A stretch of DNA of 64,000 nt. Origin: Cadophora sp. MPI-SDFR-AT-0126. Its lineage: Eukaryota > Ascomycota > Leotiomycetes > Helotiales > Ploettnerulaceae. Made by a program: the position numbers and the translations under genes. Shown here piece by piece: positions 12,134 to 23,800 of the stretch. The notes under the pieces are model-generated. The model worked only from the letters and a program-made list of their open reading frames with translations, was not told the DNA's origin and did no database searches. The stretch covers positions 1-64,000 of the forward strand of contig JAGMVK010000011.1 of the NCBI GenBank assembly GCA_020747065.1. The letters run 5' to 3'. Positions within the stretch are counted from its first letter, which is position 1. Each line of letters opens with the position of its first letter.

Positions 12134-12526
12134 TAAGAAACTAGAAAAAGAGTACTTCCTAAGATAGTTAAAGCTAGTATTCTTTATAAGGACTAATGCA
12201 ATAGAGATTAAGAGAAAGGCAAAAATATACTATAATATAATTAACTTAATTAAGAAGCTAAAAATAAAGTACTTTCTAAAATAACTAAAGCTAGTTCTCT
12301 ATAATAGTCTTAAAGGTATTATTAAGTAATTTAGAGATTAGAAGAAAGTTAAAGATAAACTATAAAGTAGTTAACTTAGTTAAGAAATTAGAGGTAAAGT
12401 ACTTTTTAAAATAGCTAAAGCTAGTTCTTTAAGCCTTGAAATTAAAAAGGAAGATAAGACTATAAAATAATTAGCTTAATTAAGAAGATAAAGTCAGAAT
12501 ACTTCCTAAGAAAACCGAAGCTATTA
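12134..12526 (+). repeat. Four diverged direct repeats
   Basis: A segment of about 45 bp with core AGTACTTCCTAAGATAG followed by TTAAAGCTAGT recurs at about 12134, 12250, 12381 and 12471 with many A/G and C/T differences. The spacing of roughly 90-130 bp is irregular. It is probably an internal tandem duplication of a former coding or UTR sequence blurred by RIP. Confidence 0.55.
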
Positions 12527-12846
12527 TACTAGTAACTTATAGCTTAATAGAGCTAAATATAAGTTATTCTTAAGAAAATTTAATCCTATTACTTACCTTT
12601 AGTTAAATAAAGAAACTGCAAGGAAGATTAAGTAACTTAAAGTTAATATATAGAGTATAGTATCTCTTTATCTCCTCTTCTGAATATAATAACCTTTAGC
12701 CTTTAATAGTAGATCTAAAACTTATTTATTAGAGAGTAGTAAGAGAAATAAAAGTTATTAAGGCTTTATTGACTCTTTTATTTAATATAATAGTTTAATT
12801 AAATAAGAAGAAGAATTACAGGTATAATAAGCTTATATAATTATCG

Positions 12847-12980
12847 AGGTAAGAGACTATTACAAGGTATAGAGGTATTAAAGGCAAGGGGTAAGAGACT
12901 ATTACAGGATAGAATCGAAGTACAGGGAGTTTTATTAAAGGTAAGGGGTAAGAGACTATTATAGGGTAGAATCGAAGTAC
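12847..12980 (+). repeat. Three-copy direct repeat
   Basis: GGTAAGAGACTATTACARGG recurs near 12848, 12890 and 12947. The last two copies extend through ATAGAATCGAAGTAC. It lies within the AT-rich block and has no coding sense. Confidence 0.65.
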
Positions 12981-13670
12981 CGGAGGCTTAAATTACAGTT
13001 AGTATAGTAAGAAAATATAAGGTCTTACTTTTAGTATAAGTTAGTAGGAATTAGAGGTAATATTTAAGTTAAGATTAAGGTTAAAATTAAACCTAAAGTT
13101 AAGGTTAAAATTAAGGTTTTAGTAATAAAAAGATAAAATTACAGAAAGAGATTAAGAATAGAGGAAAGTAAGGTAAAAAAAAGTAAAATAAACTATTAGA
13201 AGGTAGAATAAAGCGTTAATAATCGAAGATCGTTATTATAGAGGGAAATAGCGAGCCTATAATAATATGAAGGTATTATTAAAGAAAGAAGGAAAGAGTC
13301 TTAAAAAGCAAGGGGTTATATATATATAAATAGGTTAATAATTACCTTAGTACTAGTCTAGAAATAAAGTTATAAAGTAAATTATTAAAGTTATTCCTAC
13401 CTTAAGGATAGCTTTTAATTTTTTAAGATTATATAATTATTTCTAAATAGAATTAAAAGATTTTTTTATATTTTTACTTACTTAAATTAAGTATAAATTT
13501 CTATCTCTTTAGATTTTTTTAATTATATTAAAGTATAAGATTATAAGCTATAGAAGTATAATTACCTTAAGAAATTATTTATAAGATCGCTTTAAAATAT
13601 AAATTACTAAGTAAGTATTTAATAATTTATTAAATACTTACATATAGAATAAATATTATAATATAATTAG

Positions 13671-14560
13671 TTAAGCGGGATTTTAGTTAGAACTAATATT
13701 TATACTACATTCAACGAGCCCTACCGCTTTAAGTGATAGTCCTTTATACATTTTCAGTCTTTAAAACATTATAGCACGTCTCTTCTCTCAGATTCCATAT
13801 ATATTAGATCGCTTGATCTAGTATAAATAGACAGCTTAGGATCAAGTGATTTTCGGATATCCGCTTCATAACTAATATTTAGCGATTCTGAAAGGCACTT
13901 ATAAGTAAAGTTTCGCATTCCTTACTACTCCCTATCCCGTATATCTATTCCACTAAGCTTTCTAAATACTTCCCTTCAGTATGGCGAAACAGACTAATAA
14001 TATCTGCCTAGCGTAGGAAATACTATTGTATAGAGTCAGGTTTCTAGAAGTTCTTCGCGGACCTATTACCCTTAATACGAATTCCTCTATGGGAGATACC
14101 GAGCGCGAATAAATCGCTTTCTCCGACTATAGCAAAAGGCCTCGACAAGAGCGTCGTTAAGGCCCCGTCCTCTCTGGATACACGTATCAAGTAAAGCTTC
14201 ATCTCGCTCTTAGCGTAACTATTATAAGGAGGGGAAGCAATCCAGTCACTCGCCGCACAAGAACCCCCCGCCGCCTCTATGATCTACTTCATCGACCCTA
14301 TCGACTACACGTAGCCCCTAGTTAGTGGAGCACTACAGCCCGTTCGCTCTTCGGTTATACGCTCACGCTGAGCATCTTATCTTCGTAGTATTATTACACA
14401 CCCAAAGGTTATATACATAAGAAGGGCAGTAAGATACGACCTACAATAAATATTATATCTTAAGGCCTATAACAAATACTCTTATTAGTTTACAATAGCA
14501 ATCGGTCGTATTTCCTTCAATTTTAGTATTCCTAGTGCTATTATGCCCTTTCCCTATAAA
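13671..14560 (+). pseudogene. Eroded frame of unknown protein
   Basis: Composition returns to normal here. One plus frame can be read from about 13990 to 14550 interrupted only by TAA/TAG codons at plausible Gln positions, for example around SLAAQEPPAASMIYF (near 14240-14285) and VSGALQPVRSSVIRS (near 14320-14365). I do not recognise the protein. It ends just before copy 3 of the ~75-bp repeat. It could be the tail of another transposon gene or a decayed host gene. Confidence 0.3.
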
Positions 14561-14563
14561 TAC

Positions 14564-14640
14564 TAAGGGTTTAAGGTTTGGGTTTGATTTAGCTCTAACT
14601 AGCTAACTTACTACAGGTACTTTTTACTTACTCTTTAACT
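14564..14640 (+). repeat. ~75-bp dispersed repeat, copy 3
   Basis: Same orientation as the copies at 3624 and 4278. It lies 20 bp before the ATG at 14661 and so would form the 5' leader of that frame. This hints that the repeat is the 5' end of an element rather than a random repeat. Confidence 0.7.
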
Positions 14641-14660
14641 CTCGACATCAAAATATCAAA

Positions 14661-15566
14661 ATGCGCCTCGAAACGGAAAGTCTAGTACCTTTACAATTAC
14701 TTTCGGGCCACATCGAACCTCTCGTACAAATAAGCAAAGAAGAAGATCTCCTTATCTTTTACCCTTCGGAAATCCTCCATAGAATACTATTACACGCAAC
14801 GACTATCTGTAGAGACTCTACTATAACACTTATTAAGCGAAATCCTATCACTTATACCGCTAACCTAACTATTTTGGAGCAATACGTTTATCGAGCCACT
14901 GAGACAAGGAGCTATCCGAATGCTTCTCGTCACAGCATTGTGGGTGTTTACAGGAATCCGAAGGAGATTCGACGAATAGCCGAAAACATCAGTACCCACA
15001 CCATAGCCGCTCCAATCATAGAGGTCAGCAATATTATACCAAAACAAAGCTTCAAAGATACCTATAAACATTCTAACAGCCTTCTCTTCTTCGGACATTA
15101 CGTATCCCTAGGTCCTAATATACTGCAGCAAAGCCTCGCACTCACGGATATACATCCGCCCCGGCTACCTACCGAGTCAGAATCATACAGCGTATCAGAT
15201 TTCTTCTCCACTCAAGTCAAAGCCTCTCTCGTTACTTTAGTAGCGTGTGGCTCCGCATCCCAGTAAATTCAACCCGGTGACAAGCCTCTAGGTCTTATCA
15301 CCGCTCTGCTATACGTAGGTACTAACTCTATTATCAGGACTATATAGCCCGTAGATCCAAGGCCAGGTAAGTACTTTGCGGAAATATTCTATAAGTGCTT
15401 AGCAGAGGCGCCAGCAAGTATTCAAAACGTAATGGACTTAGCGATTATATTACAGGAAACGATTAAGCAGTTAAAAAATATAGGCACGAATAACTTTCAC
15501 AGGAGCGAGGTAGTACATAAGCGGCTTTTGTACTACATAGTTCATAGTTATAATCGAGGTAACTAG
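14661..15566 (+). pseudogene. ORF of unknown protein with two RIP-type stops
   Basis: From ATG 14661 one frame runs 302 codons to TAG at 15564-15566, broken only by TAA at 15264-15266 and TAG at 15345-15347. Both are explained by a single C-to-T change of CAA and CAG in CpA context, and sensible protein follows each (PGDKPLGLITALLY; RPGKYFAEIFYKCLAEAP). Without the stops it would be a soluble ~300-residue protein. I recognise no domain. The ~75-bp repeat forms its leader, so it is probably an element-borne gene. Functional expression would need stop readthrough, which is unlikely. Confidence 0.6.
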
Positions 15567-15584
15567 CGTTAGGACAAGTATTTA

Positions 15585-15640
15585 AATCCCCCCCCCCCCC
15601 CAAAAAACTTTTTTTTAATAAAAATTAAATAAATAGAGAC
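15585..15640. repeat. Homopolymer cluster
   Basis: A run of about 14 C is followed by A-rich and T-rich runs (AAAAAACTTTTTTTTAATAAAAATT) at roughly 15587-15628. It lies directly downstream of the stop-broken ORF and could be an element's poly(A)-like end or simple sequence. It is also a likely site of sequencing length error. Confidence 0.6.
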
Positions 15641-16650
15641 CTTTTAACAGCCTTTTACGTTCGAACCGATTTTTCATGAATTCTTAGTCCGTTTTTCATT
15701 TCAAATTTGAATTTTCATTTCAAATTTAAGACTAATAGCTAGTCAATTAATCAGTTTAACGCCCTTATATATTCTCTTGAATTTAAGGCCATTCTAACGA
15801 CTTCCAGTAGAAGGAGCTTAATAGTTCTCTTTTAGTTCCAGGAGGCAGTTAGATAATCTTCAACCTTAGCTAGCAAGGAAATTAGTCCCTATACGAAGTT
15901 GAACTTCGTCTAGGCAGCGTAAAGAAGCTTTTAACTTATGTCCACTGGTCGATATCCGCTAGCGTTAGTACTATCTGAGACATCGTAGCCTTTGTAGAGT
16001 TGGCCCGCTTCGCATAGGATAGTGAATTAAGCTCGAAGGGCCTGGTGCTCTTCAGAGGAGGCCCCCGAGTTCTCGTAGTTTAGACGGTAATTAAGTTATT
16101 ACTATCAGATTCGTTACGCAATTCGAACTAATTACCCTTTTAACTATTTAGACTATTCTTGGTATTCTCTGGTATCCTTCGGTGTAGCTACGCCTGCGTA
16201 GCTGAATTACTACCAGGTAGCGCACATGAATCCCTATACTCCAATAGATATTCAGCTATGTGAGGAACCGGCTTGGAGATACTAGGAGAGAGGTTAAGGA
16301 GATTTCTTCAGAGACGTCTCAATTTCTTGGAAATTTACAGTTTTCATATAACTTACCCCTTAGTACTATTAATTAAACTACCTTTCTCCTAGTCTCCGAG
16401 TTAAGTTTACATTAGGTAGTAGAGAGGTAGCTAGAGAGCTATTTAGGTATACCTACCCCTTAACTATTAGGAGAATTTACCTATCTTACATCTACTCTTT
16501 TTACAAAATTTATATCTTCCGTAAAGTAGTTATCGCCCCTTCTTTTCTCTCCTACTATTACTTTTATGGGGATAAGCCTCTATAAAAGGAAGTATTCAGG
16601 TAGCGTAGTAAGTTAAGATCGCTTCACTCGCAACGTATATCCACTTCTCG
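15641..16650. other. Non-coding; short duplication only
   Basis: No coding frame was recognised. TTTTCATTTCAAATTT occurs twice in tandem near 15695-15728. Composition is intermediate between the AT-rich block and the gene-rich part. Confidence 0.4.
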
Positions 16651-16659
16651 TTTACGCGA

Positions 16660-17200
16660 ATATGCAATTAAACGCTAAATAGGCTTATATCCTTTACATT
16701 ATACTCTTCGAACTCGGCTCTGCTATCTGCGGTGCCGCGCCGTCTATGGATGCTCTAATTATCGGACGGGCTATCTGCGGTGTTAGCGGCTCAGGAATAT
16801 ACGTTGGAGTTATGATACTTCTCGCTGTAATAACGAATATTAACGAATATCCTATGTATATTAGCGGTACTAGATTCACCTGGGGTCTTGGAACTGTCCT
16901 AGGTCCTATTATCGGAGGGGGTTTCTCTGATTTATTATCTGGTTAGAGATGGGTATTCTACATCAACCTCTATCCTAGCTGGGGTGTAGAGTGCCCTTCG
17001 CTCGCTTGGGGGCCGGCCCGTCTATCTGCCAAAACTAAAGTAAGCTAGAAATTCTTGCCTCTTGACTCTAGAGGAATTCAGAATGCTGGGCGCATCTTTA
17101 TCGGAGCTACGACGAAGTGCAGCTGAGCTAGGCTCGCCTCGCTGACTGGCGCGAAAGCTGGGAGCGCTGTTTGAACAGATCTTACTGGAAACACTATGTC
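16660..17200 (+). pseudogene. MFS drug-efflux transporter fragment
   Basis: The plus frame around 16685-16946 reads as transmembrane helices of a DHA14-type major facilitator: a segment like GSAICGAAPSMDALIIGR, then GVSGSGIYVGVMILL, then GLGTVLGPIIGGGFS. These correspond to TM3-TM5 of the family, including the GxGxGG-like and motif-C-like GPxxGG elements. The frame hits TAG at 16944-16946 but the homology continues beyond (RWVFYINLYPSWGV). The N-terminal helices, the later helices and any start are missing. It is a remnant with nonsense mutations; it would have been a plasma-membrane exporter. Confidence 0.7.
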
Positions 17201-17223
17201 TTATTAATGTATATAGTAGAAGA

Positions 17224-20200
17224 GTGTCTGAAATTTCGCAGATGGTGTTCGTGAATCCGAAGGGGCGCAAAGATGATGGCCTATTTGCTGATCACATGGG
17301 AGCTGATAGGACGGCCATTTGGGCCGCTGCTATATCTGGGCCTAGTGCAATTCCAGTGCTGATGTTGGCATGTATGCTCGCACGGATCTGGAAGCCCGGA
17401 GAGGTAGTCTCTATATGGATGGAGATAATCGAATACAGACAGGAATATATCAAATAGCATTGCTATGGCGATAAAAGTACTGATTTTGCAGCGATCTAAG
17501 TTATGCACTAAGAATTTACGCGATTATAGCTTACGAATTGGGATACTAGCATATGATCCTGGCTTTAAACTGCTGATGAGGCTATATAAAAACAGCAGAT
17601 ACAGCTGACGCTTATTATTAATAATGTCAACTTGCCTGTGGATAATAAATCTTCTGTGTTTCACAGCGTTGTCGATTCGTGGAAACTTGCATTGACATCT
17701 ATGGAGGGTTTGATCAGGGGAGTTTCTCAGAGGGTGTAAACAGGAGCTCTGCTCCTCGGACTGTCCGCTTGGCACCTCTACCCAGATATGATTGTTCATG
17801 GGACTACGACGAAGGAGGTGAAAATGTAAGATCCTCTTATTAATCCCGGTGGCATAGTCACTCTAGGTTTGGAGAATGCCCTAGGGACTTATCTAGGGGT
17901 ATGTTGGTCTTTGCTGTTAGCCTATTTGCGATATTATGGAGATCCCACATGACCATCCCGGTCAATCAGTGAAGACTCTTCACGTGTTTCGATGAGCTAG
18001 TTCGTCCACTTCTGTCTAGGCGCTGTGCTAAGCAGCTGGGAACTTTCGCCATCTCGGACAATGGAGGCCATTGAATGGCTTGCCAGTGTGCACGATTGGC
18101 TCAATGATTTGGTGGCAAATGAAGGCACCACGGCAGGGTACCAGCAAACCCCTCTTGTGCTGGCTTCAAATCAGGACTACGTCTCATGGTTACTGAGATC
18201 AACGCACTGGTTGCGATTACTCATGAGAGCCTCATGTGAGATTCTTGAATTGGGCCAGGGAGCGAGAGCTCAGGCGCTCAAGCTTGTTTCCCTGGGCAAA
18301 CGCAAAGGCGTTCATTTTTTGGCCCAAAATCTGCTTGGCCATCCATCGCCATTCTTCGGCCTCTCCAATCCGGTGAAACTGCTTTCAGTTCTACCCAGCG
18401 AAGAAACACGTATTGATCTCCTGCGAAAAGTTGCGAAAGACCTTGGACTTGACAACTCCGCCATCATCATAAGATACGTACACCAAGATGAATCGACCGA
18501 CGAAAAAACATACGAGTACGCTTCGGCTGTGCCAATGAAAACCCATTCGAACAAGCGAAGTCGATCAGGAACCCAGATGCCAGTATCCTATCACAAACGG
18601 TGGATCTCTATGAGGCCGAGCGAGCAGAATATGATGCTTCGCGACTCATCAGCACAGCCATGTAAGTGCAGGCATGAGTACGAAAAACAGCTTGCAGACA
18701 GGGCATCGCAGAGCCGGACAAGTGGATCCTCAAAGGGAATTGCCAAGCGTGCACCGCCGGATCCTCCTCCAGTGTCTCTGTGTAGATGGAATTGTCCGTG
18801 CGAGAAGTATGTGGAAGGGTGTATGGAAGCCTGCCATGGCGACGAGATCAGACAACAATGCGAAGTGGACGACGACATATTGTCCCGCTGGTCTGACGCA
18901 AAACAGTGGAATGATGAAATTTCGAAAATACCAGAGGCCTGCTCGATGCAGAAGCTTTTGAGCTTCACTAATATCGTTTCCTCACGAGACCCGACATATC
19001 CGTTTGTGACAACCAAAAAGGCGTTTGACGACACGTGGGCTTTGAATACTCCTGAACTTAGACGTTCACGCGTGGCTCTTGCTTTGGAGGATGCTCCTTG
19101 GGATCAGAAGCAGCGGGGTATATTACCATACAATTTGCCGAGTTCCTATTTGGTGATCCGGATACGGCTGCAATATTCAGAGTTCAGCCAATCGCATTAC
19201 CAGATGGCTGCGATTTAAACTCTCAATCTTATTTCGGGATTGACGAGCCGAAGATGTTTTGTCGCAACGGATTTAACGTAAAAAAATTGTTCGAGCATTT
19301 TGAGGTCCTGAATGAGGAGAGGAGCAAATAGAGGAGCTCATTGAAGGCAATAGCAGCAGCAACGGATGTTTACAAACTCCTGCTCTCGTCTACCATCGAT
19401 CTTGGTGTCACTTTGCAGCCATTCCGCAACGCACATTGGGTATGCTCAGCCCAAAATCGGGCACTCAGACCCAAACAAACTGCTGGAACAAGTTCCGTGG
19501 TTCAAGGATCGCATTTGAAAGAAAAGGAACGTTTTGTCTATCATCTTGATCGGCCAGAGACGTTCTCTTGCATAGCAATGTTTGAATCTGGTTCGCTCAA
19601 CACACGTCCTTCGGCATTATCAAGCGTCATGGCTATGTCCACTGGAAATTCTATCTTTGTGTCTGCGCCTCTACTATGTGATCCTTCTGAAGCTCCTCTA
19701 CCTCATGAAGTTCGCAGAGTAGTCGGAAATATAGGTCGAGCCGGAATTGCAATGCTCATACCGCCCCAGAATCCCAAAATAACCACTTTCAAACCCGAAA
19801 CTTGGAGCTTGATAAATCACTCAATGTTCGATGGGAAGATTGAGGATAGCTTTCAACACACCTCTCTACACCTGTCCTTCACGCCGTACAGTCTAGCCCT
19901 CATCGTTGGGGACCATGGGGCGCAAGACAAAGAGGCGTTCTTGCTTGAGGCCCTTGTTTCGATTCACGATCGTGACAAGTGGGTAGCAGATCTCGATATT
20001 CTCAAAACTTTTCAAAGCCCGTTGTTTAGTCGGATCCAGCACAACTACAGCTGCAATCATACCTGCACGTGCGGGCACACAGGATCTCTACCCAAGTCAT
20101 CAGGACCCGCAGTTCTACTCTGCCCGTACATCAACGACTGTACAATTTGCCGACCTAAATGCGGCTGTGAGCATATTTTTGGATGCCCCGGTTTGAATAC

Positions 20201-20553
20201 GGACTCTAGTCATAGAAGCAATTACGAAAATCGGAACAGAGGTGCCAAGCCTCTGAATCTGGCATCGCTAGACAATTGGGAAGACATAATTGAGCGCGAG
20301 GACATGAATTGTTTGGTACGAGCGAATGGAAATTGGCTGGCTCGACTTGCTGCAACAGTTCTCAGTGTGGCCCAGGGTCACGAGACAATTGTCTTATCTA
20401 ATCCAATATGTTGGGGATGTGTTAACCAGAAACATCGAGGGGCAACAACCTATATCTGCTAAAACTTATGGTACTAAAAATTTGAGCAATCAGTCATTTG
20501 ATCTTATTTTACTTCCGCTCCCTGAGTACGAGGTACGTCAACGGCCCTTCTAA
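17224..20553 (+). pseudogene. Large hypothetical fungal protein, decayed
   Basis: One frame can be followed from 17224 to about 19100 (WAAAISGPSAIPVLMLA; GALLLGLSAWHLYPDMIV; GGIVTLGLENALG; SSWELSPSRTMEAIEWLA). It contains several in-frame stops between 17455 and 18000, almost all of the CAA/CAG/TGG-to-stop kind. Near 19100 the frame shifts, then continues 19098-20462 through a TAG at 19329. The C-terminal part is cysteine-rich (CNHTCTCGHTG; CPYINDCTICRPKCGCEHIF; WGCVNQ, about 20040-20430), resembling a metal-binding module. The intact ancestor would exceed 1000 residues. I have seen this type of hypothetical protein in Leotiomycetes but know no function. RIP leaking from the neighbouring repeat block is the likely cause of decay. 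Confidence 0.6.
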
Positions 20554-20817
20554 CAGCCAGGCTAGCGTGAAATAGAAGGATAATTGTTCATTGGGATCGT
20601 GCCAAGTTTTCTCTTAAGTACAGATGTCCCTTGAGTGCTCCGCACATTTTCACGTTAACACCACGAGTGTCTTATTAATAAAAAAAAAACAGAAAGAAAG
20701 AAAAGAAAGAAAGGTCCTTGCTTCAATTTTAACCCCAGGGTGTTACATTCTATTATGAGAGTATCTAAATACATAAAAAGTACGAGAGCTCTAAAGCTAG
20801 AAGATCTTAAGCACAAC
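20554..20817. other. Short intergenic spacer with A-rich tract
   Basis: The spacer lies between the decayed plus-strand gene and the 3' end of the minus-strand adhesin gene. It contains an A10/GAAAGAAAG tract near 20680-20715, downstream of the adhesin stop. Confidence 0.4.
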
Positions 20818-23800
20818 TCAATGAGACCAGTACAACATCGCAAGACCAACTGAAACACTGAACACGAGGCTAGGGCCGACGGTAGAGGCTTGGCCAGTGT
20901 ATACCGCAGGTGATTCAGACGTAGCAGTTTTGCTGGTATCTGGTACCAAGGTAGAAACAGGACCTGCGTCGGTAGCTTTTCCGGCACTCTTTCCTGATTC
21001 TTGTGGGTATTCTGCCTGTGTCTGTACAACTTGGTCATCCTTTGCCGGTGCGAGCGGTGCGAGCTGGATCTTTTCTTGCGGGACACCAGCTGGATTTTGG
21101 TCGCCTTTTCCAACGGCAGTGTCTGGGACAACTGCTTGACACTTTGCACACGGTTTGACGCTTTCTACGACAGGAGAAACGCTGGTCGTACAAGATGGGT
21201 CGACGGTCACAACCTACAGTGGAGTTAGTACAAGGGTTCGGAGCTGCGAAGTTGGCGAATGAAGGTCTTACCTGGTAGACTGTGATTTCTCCGGGTATCG
21301 CGTTCTTGTTCTGGCAGATTCCGCAAGCTATCGTGGTTGTGATGTATTCTGTTCGTAATTTTAGCATCAAGAATATAATTTAGATCGACGACTCTTACTC
21401 GTCACACCACCTATGATAGAAGTATCGACATAAGTTGATGAAGAAGCTACCAGGGGCGAGGTATATGTCTGGGATGCCTTTGTTGTTGTGTTTACTGGGT
21501 ATACATTAGCTGCCAGAAATTCTAGACGGCCTTTGGACACTTACTCAAATTGCCGTTGATTTCAATCGTGATGTAGATAATGGTTATCTGGATTGTGATT
21601 TCAATTCCGATGACGATGCCTGAAATATCACTCGTGAGAGCCACTCCACCAGTGGAGGTGGCAGTTCCTGTAACTATAGGCTGCGTTGCAGATATACTTG
21701 GAGGGAAAGCTGTCGACTCGAGTGAAGCACTGCCTGGAATTATCGACAGACTCGAGCTTGGCACCGCGGAGCAGACTATATTTTGGTTAGCTGCGATCGA
21801 CAAAATGATTAAGACTCGGCGTACCATCAGTGCTTGGCAAAAGTACCACAGGGATACAGCCAGGTATCGAGGCAACTAGGACCGTATAACTTGCTTGTAA
21901 AACGTTTCCTAGGAGGCAAAACTGGGCCTCAGAATTCAAGAAAGCTGGATTACTCCATGTCAGGTCCTGTGACACTGGATCAAAAGCAAAAGTCGTTTGG
22001 ATGTCGGCAGGATCAGGTGTTGCGTCGAATTGCAATGAAGAATAACCAGGGCTAACAAGTAGAGAAGAAGCCACTGCAACTACTGAGCCTGAAACACTTT
22101 GCAGCCTGCCGTTGTCTATAGTAAGCTCTGCTGGGGGTTGCTCAACACAAGACTGGGTAGCGATCAACTGATCGTCGATCAGTGATAAATATGTTGAGCC
22201 CTGGTTTTGCCGCCTCTTTACACCCGCTGGGAACTGAAGGGTAAGGAAGAATGATACACTAGCGGTGCTGCTTGGGGTCGAAGGACCCAAAGCTGTTGAT
22301 ATTGAACCTGAAAGTGTTGGGACCTGGATCGTGGAAGATGGTTCGCTTGAGGCAAAGAGAGAAGACAAAGTTGTGGCTGGGAGTGAGATGATGTCAGTAG
22401 CGGTCGGGAGGTTACTAAATACCGCGGTCGACGAAAGTGGTACATCTGCTGAAGAAGAGTTTGAAAATCTCATCGAGATTGAGGAGAAATCTGGTGTTGT
22501 TGTAGGGAATGGTGGCGTCGTGGTGCCCATCAGAGATGAAGGTGACTCGACAACGATGTCTGATGAAATCCCGACAGTACTTGCCTGCAGTGTTGTCTCC
22601 TCTGTCGAAGTCGGAAGGAGTGACACTGTGATAACCGCAGTCCCAATAGCGATGGACGATGATACCAAACTCTCTGACGTTGCTGGTGCCGATGGCTCCT
22701 GGTCAGTTGTTTGTGGGACATTGCTGGCTGTCTCTACGATGGACACGGTTTGTGTTGGCTCGGTGGATGACAATGGCTCAGACGAGAGGAACGATACCGA
22801 ACCCGTAGAGCCAGAAGTTTCCTGACCCTGGCTGAAAGACGAAGCAGTGGAGACTGCTGGAGTCGCTGTTGCTATACTTGAAGGCTGGTTGGAACCACTG
22901 TCGGTGAGTTCAGCCGAAATAGAAGCAGTATTGCTGAATTCGGCCGAAGTAGTTGTAGTTACTTGAGTGCTTTCGGCAAAAGTTGACGTAGGCTCAAAAA
23001 GGGGAGTCTGAACGGTTTCTGACGTTAGGCTTGAGATTCCTGATGAAGTTTCTGGTATGCCCGAGGTTAGGCCTGAAGAAAATGTCTCAGACACACTGGA
23101 GGCTTGAGTTTCCGTTGATGATATGTCAGATGTTATTGATGACTCGATGCTTAAGCTCGAAATGTCAGCACTGGAAGCGAGGGTCTCGGCAGGGATGCTG
23201 GACACCGTCATGCTTGGTAATTCCGTCGAAAGCTCGGAAGTAGAACTGATCACATCTACAGTCGAGCTTTGAACCTCTATTGAGCTTGAAGAGGGCTCGG
23301 GATCCACTACATCAATGCTGAATGGCAAGCTTCTAAGAGACATCAACCCCTCAAAAGTCCAGGCAACCGCGGTAAAAGTGTGAACGCCCAAGGATAGCTG
23401 TGTATTCGTTGTGATGGAAAATCTTCCGTTGCTGTCGGTCTGTCCAGAGCCCGCGATTCTGTTCCCTTCAAATATGATAATGTTCGCATTTGAAAGACCT
23501 GATCCTTCGATTGCTGGTGTCCTAGAGCTTGTAAGTGGAATTCCGTTGCCATCTGAGCCCGGGTTGGGGTCCACACCGTCAAGAATGGGCGCGTCCGGGA
23601 GAATGGTAATGGTGAAAGGTTGACTAAGCTCGGACTGGAAGCCAAGCACTGTTTGTCGAGCAGTAATGGCGTACACACCTGGCGGTCCTAGAACTGAGGT
23701 TGTCACCATGAAATCACCCGAGGGTTCGGCAGTGCCCGTGCCAATCTGTTGATTACCCAAGAAGAGAACAAGAAGAGCTGATGGTGAGGCCGTACCGATG

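Larger units (their letters stand above)
4044..13670. repeat. RIP-type AT-saturated transposon graveyard
   Basis: About 9.6 kb are overwhelmingly A and T, with no open frame of 60 codons starting at ATG on either strand. G and C survive mostly in GC/GA/AG contexts, while TA is everywhere. Degraded frames are interrupted chiefly by TAA and TAG, the products of CAA, CAG and TGG. This is the signature of repeat-induced point mutation in ascomycetes. It holds the OrsD-like relic, the Helitron relic and several simple arrays listed separately. The change to normal composition at about 13.67 kb is abrupt. Confidence 0.85.

Noticed and set aside
21495..21544. 35-bp version of adhesin intron 2 ending at 21510
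   Set aside because: Too short for a fungal intron and places the acceptor before the branch site; the 50-bp version ending at 21495 keeps the same frame and has CTAAT correctly spaced.
22265..22825. 186-codon plus-strand frame opposite the adhesin
   Set aside because: Antisense shadow of the Ser/Thr-rich stalk (complement of TCN/ACN codons); the minus-strand gene is clearly real.
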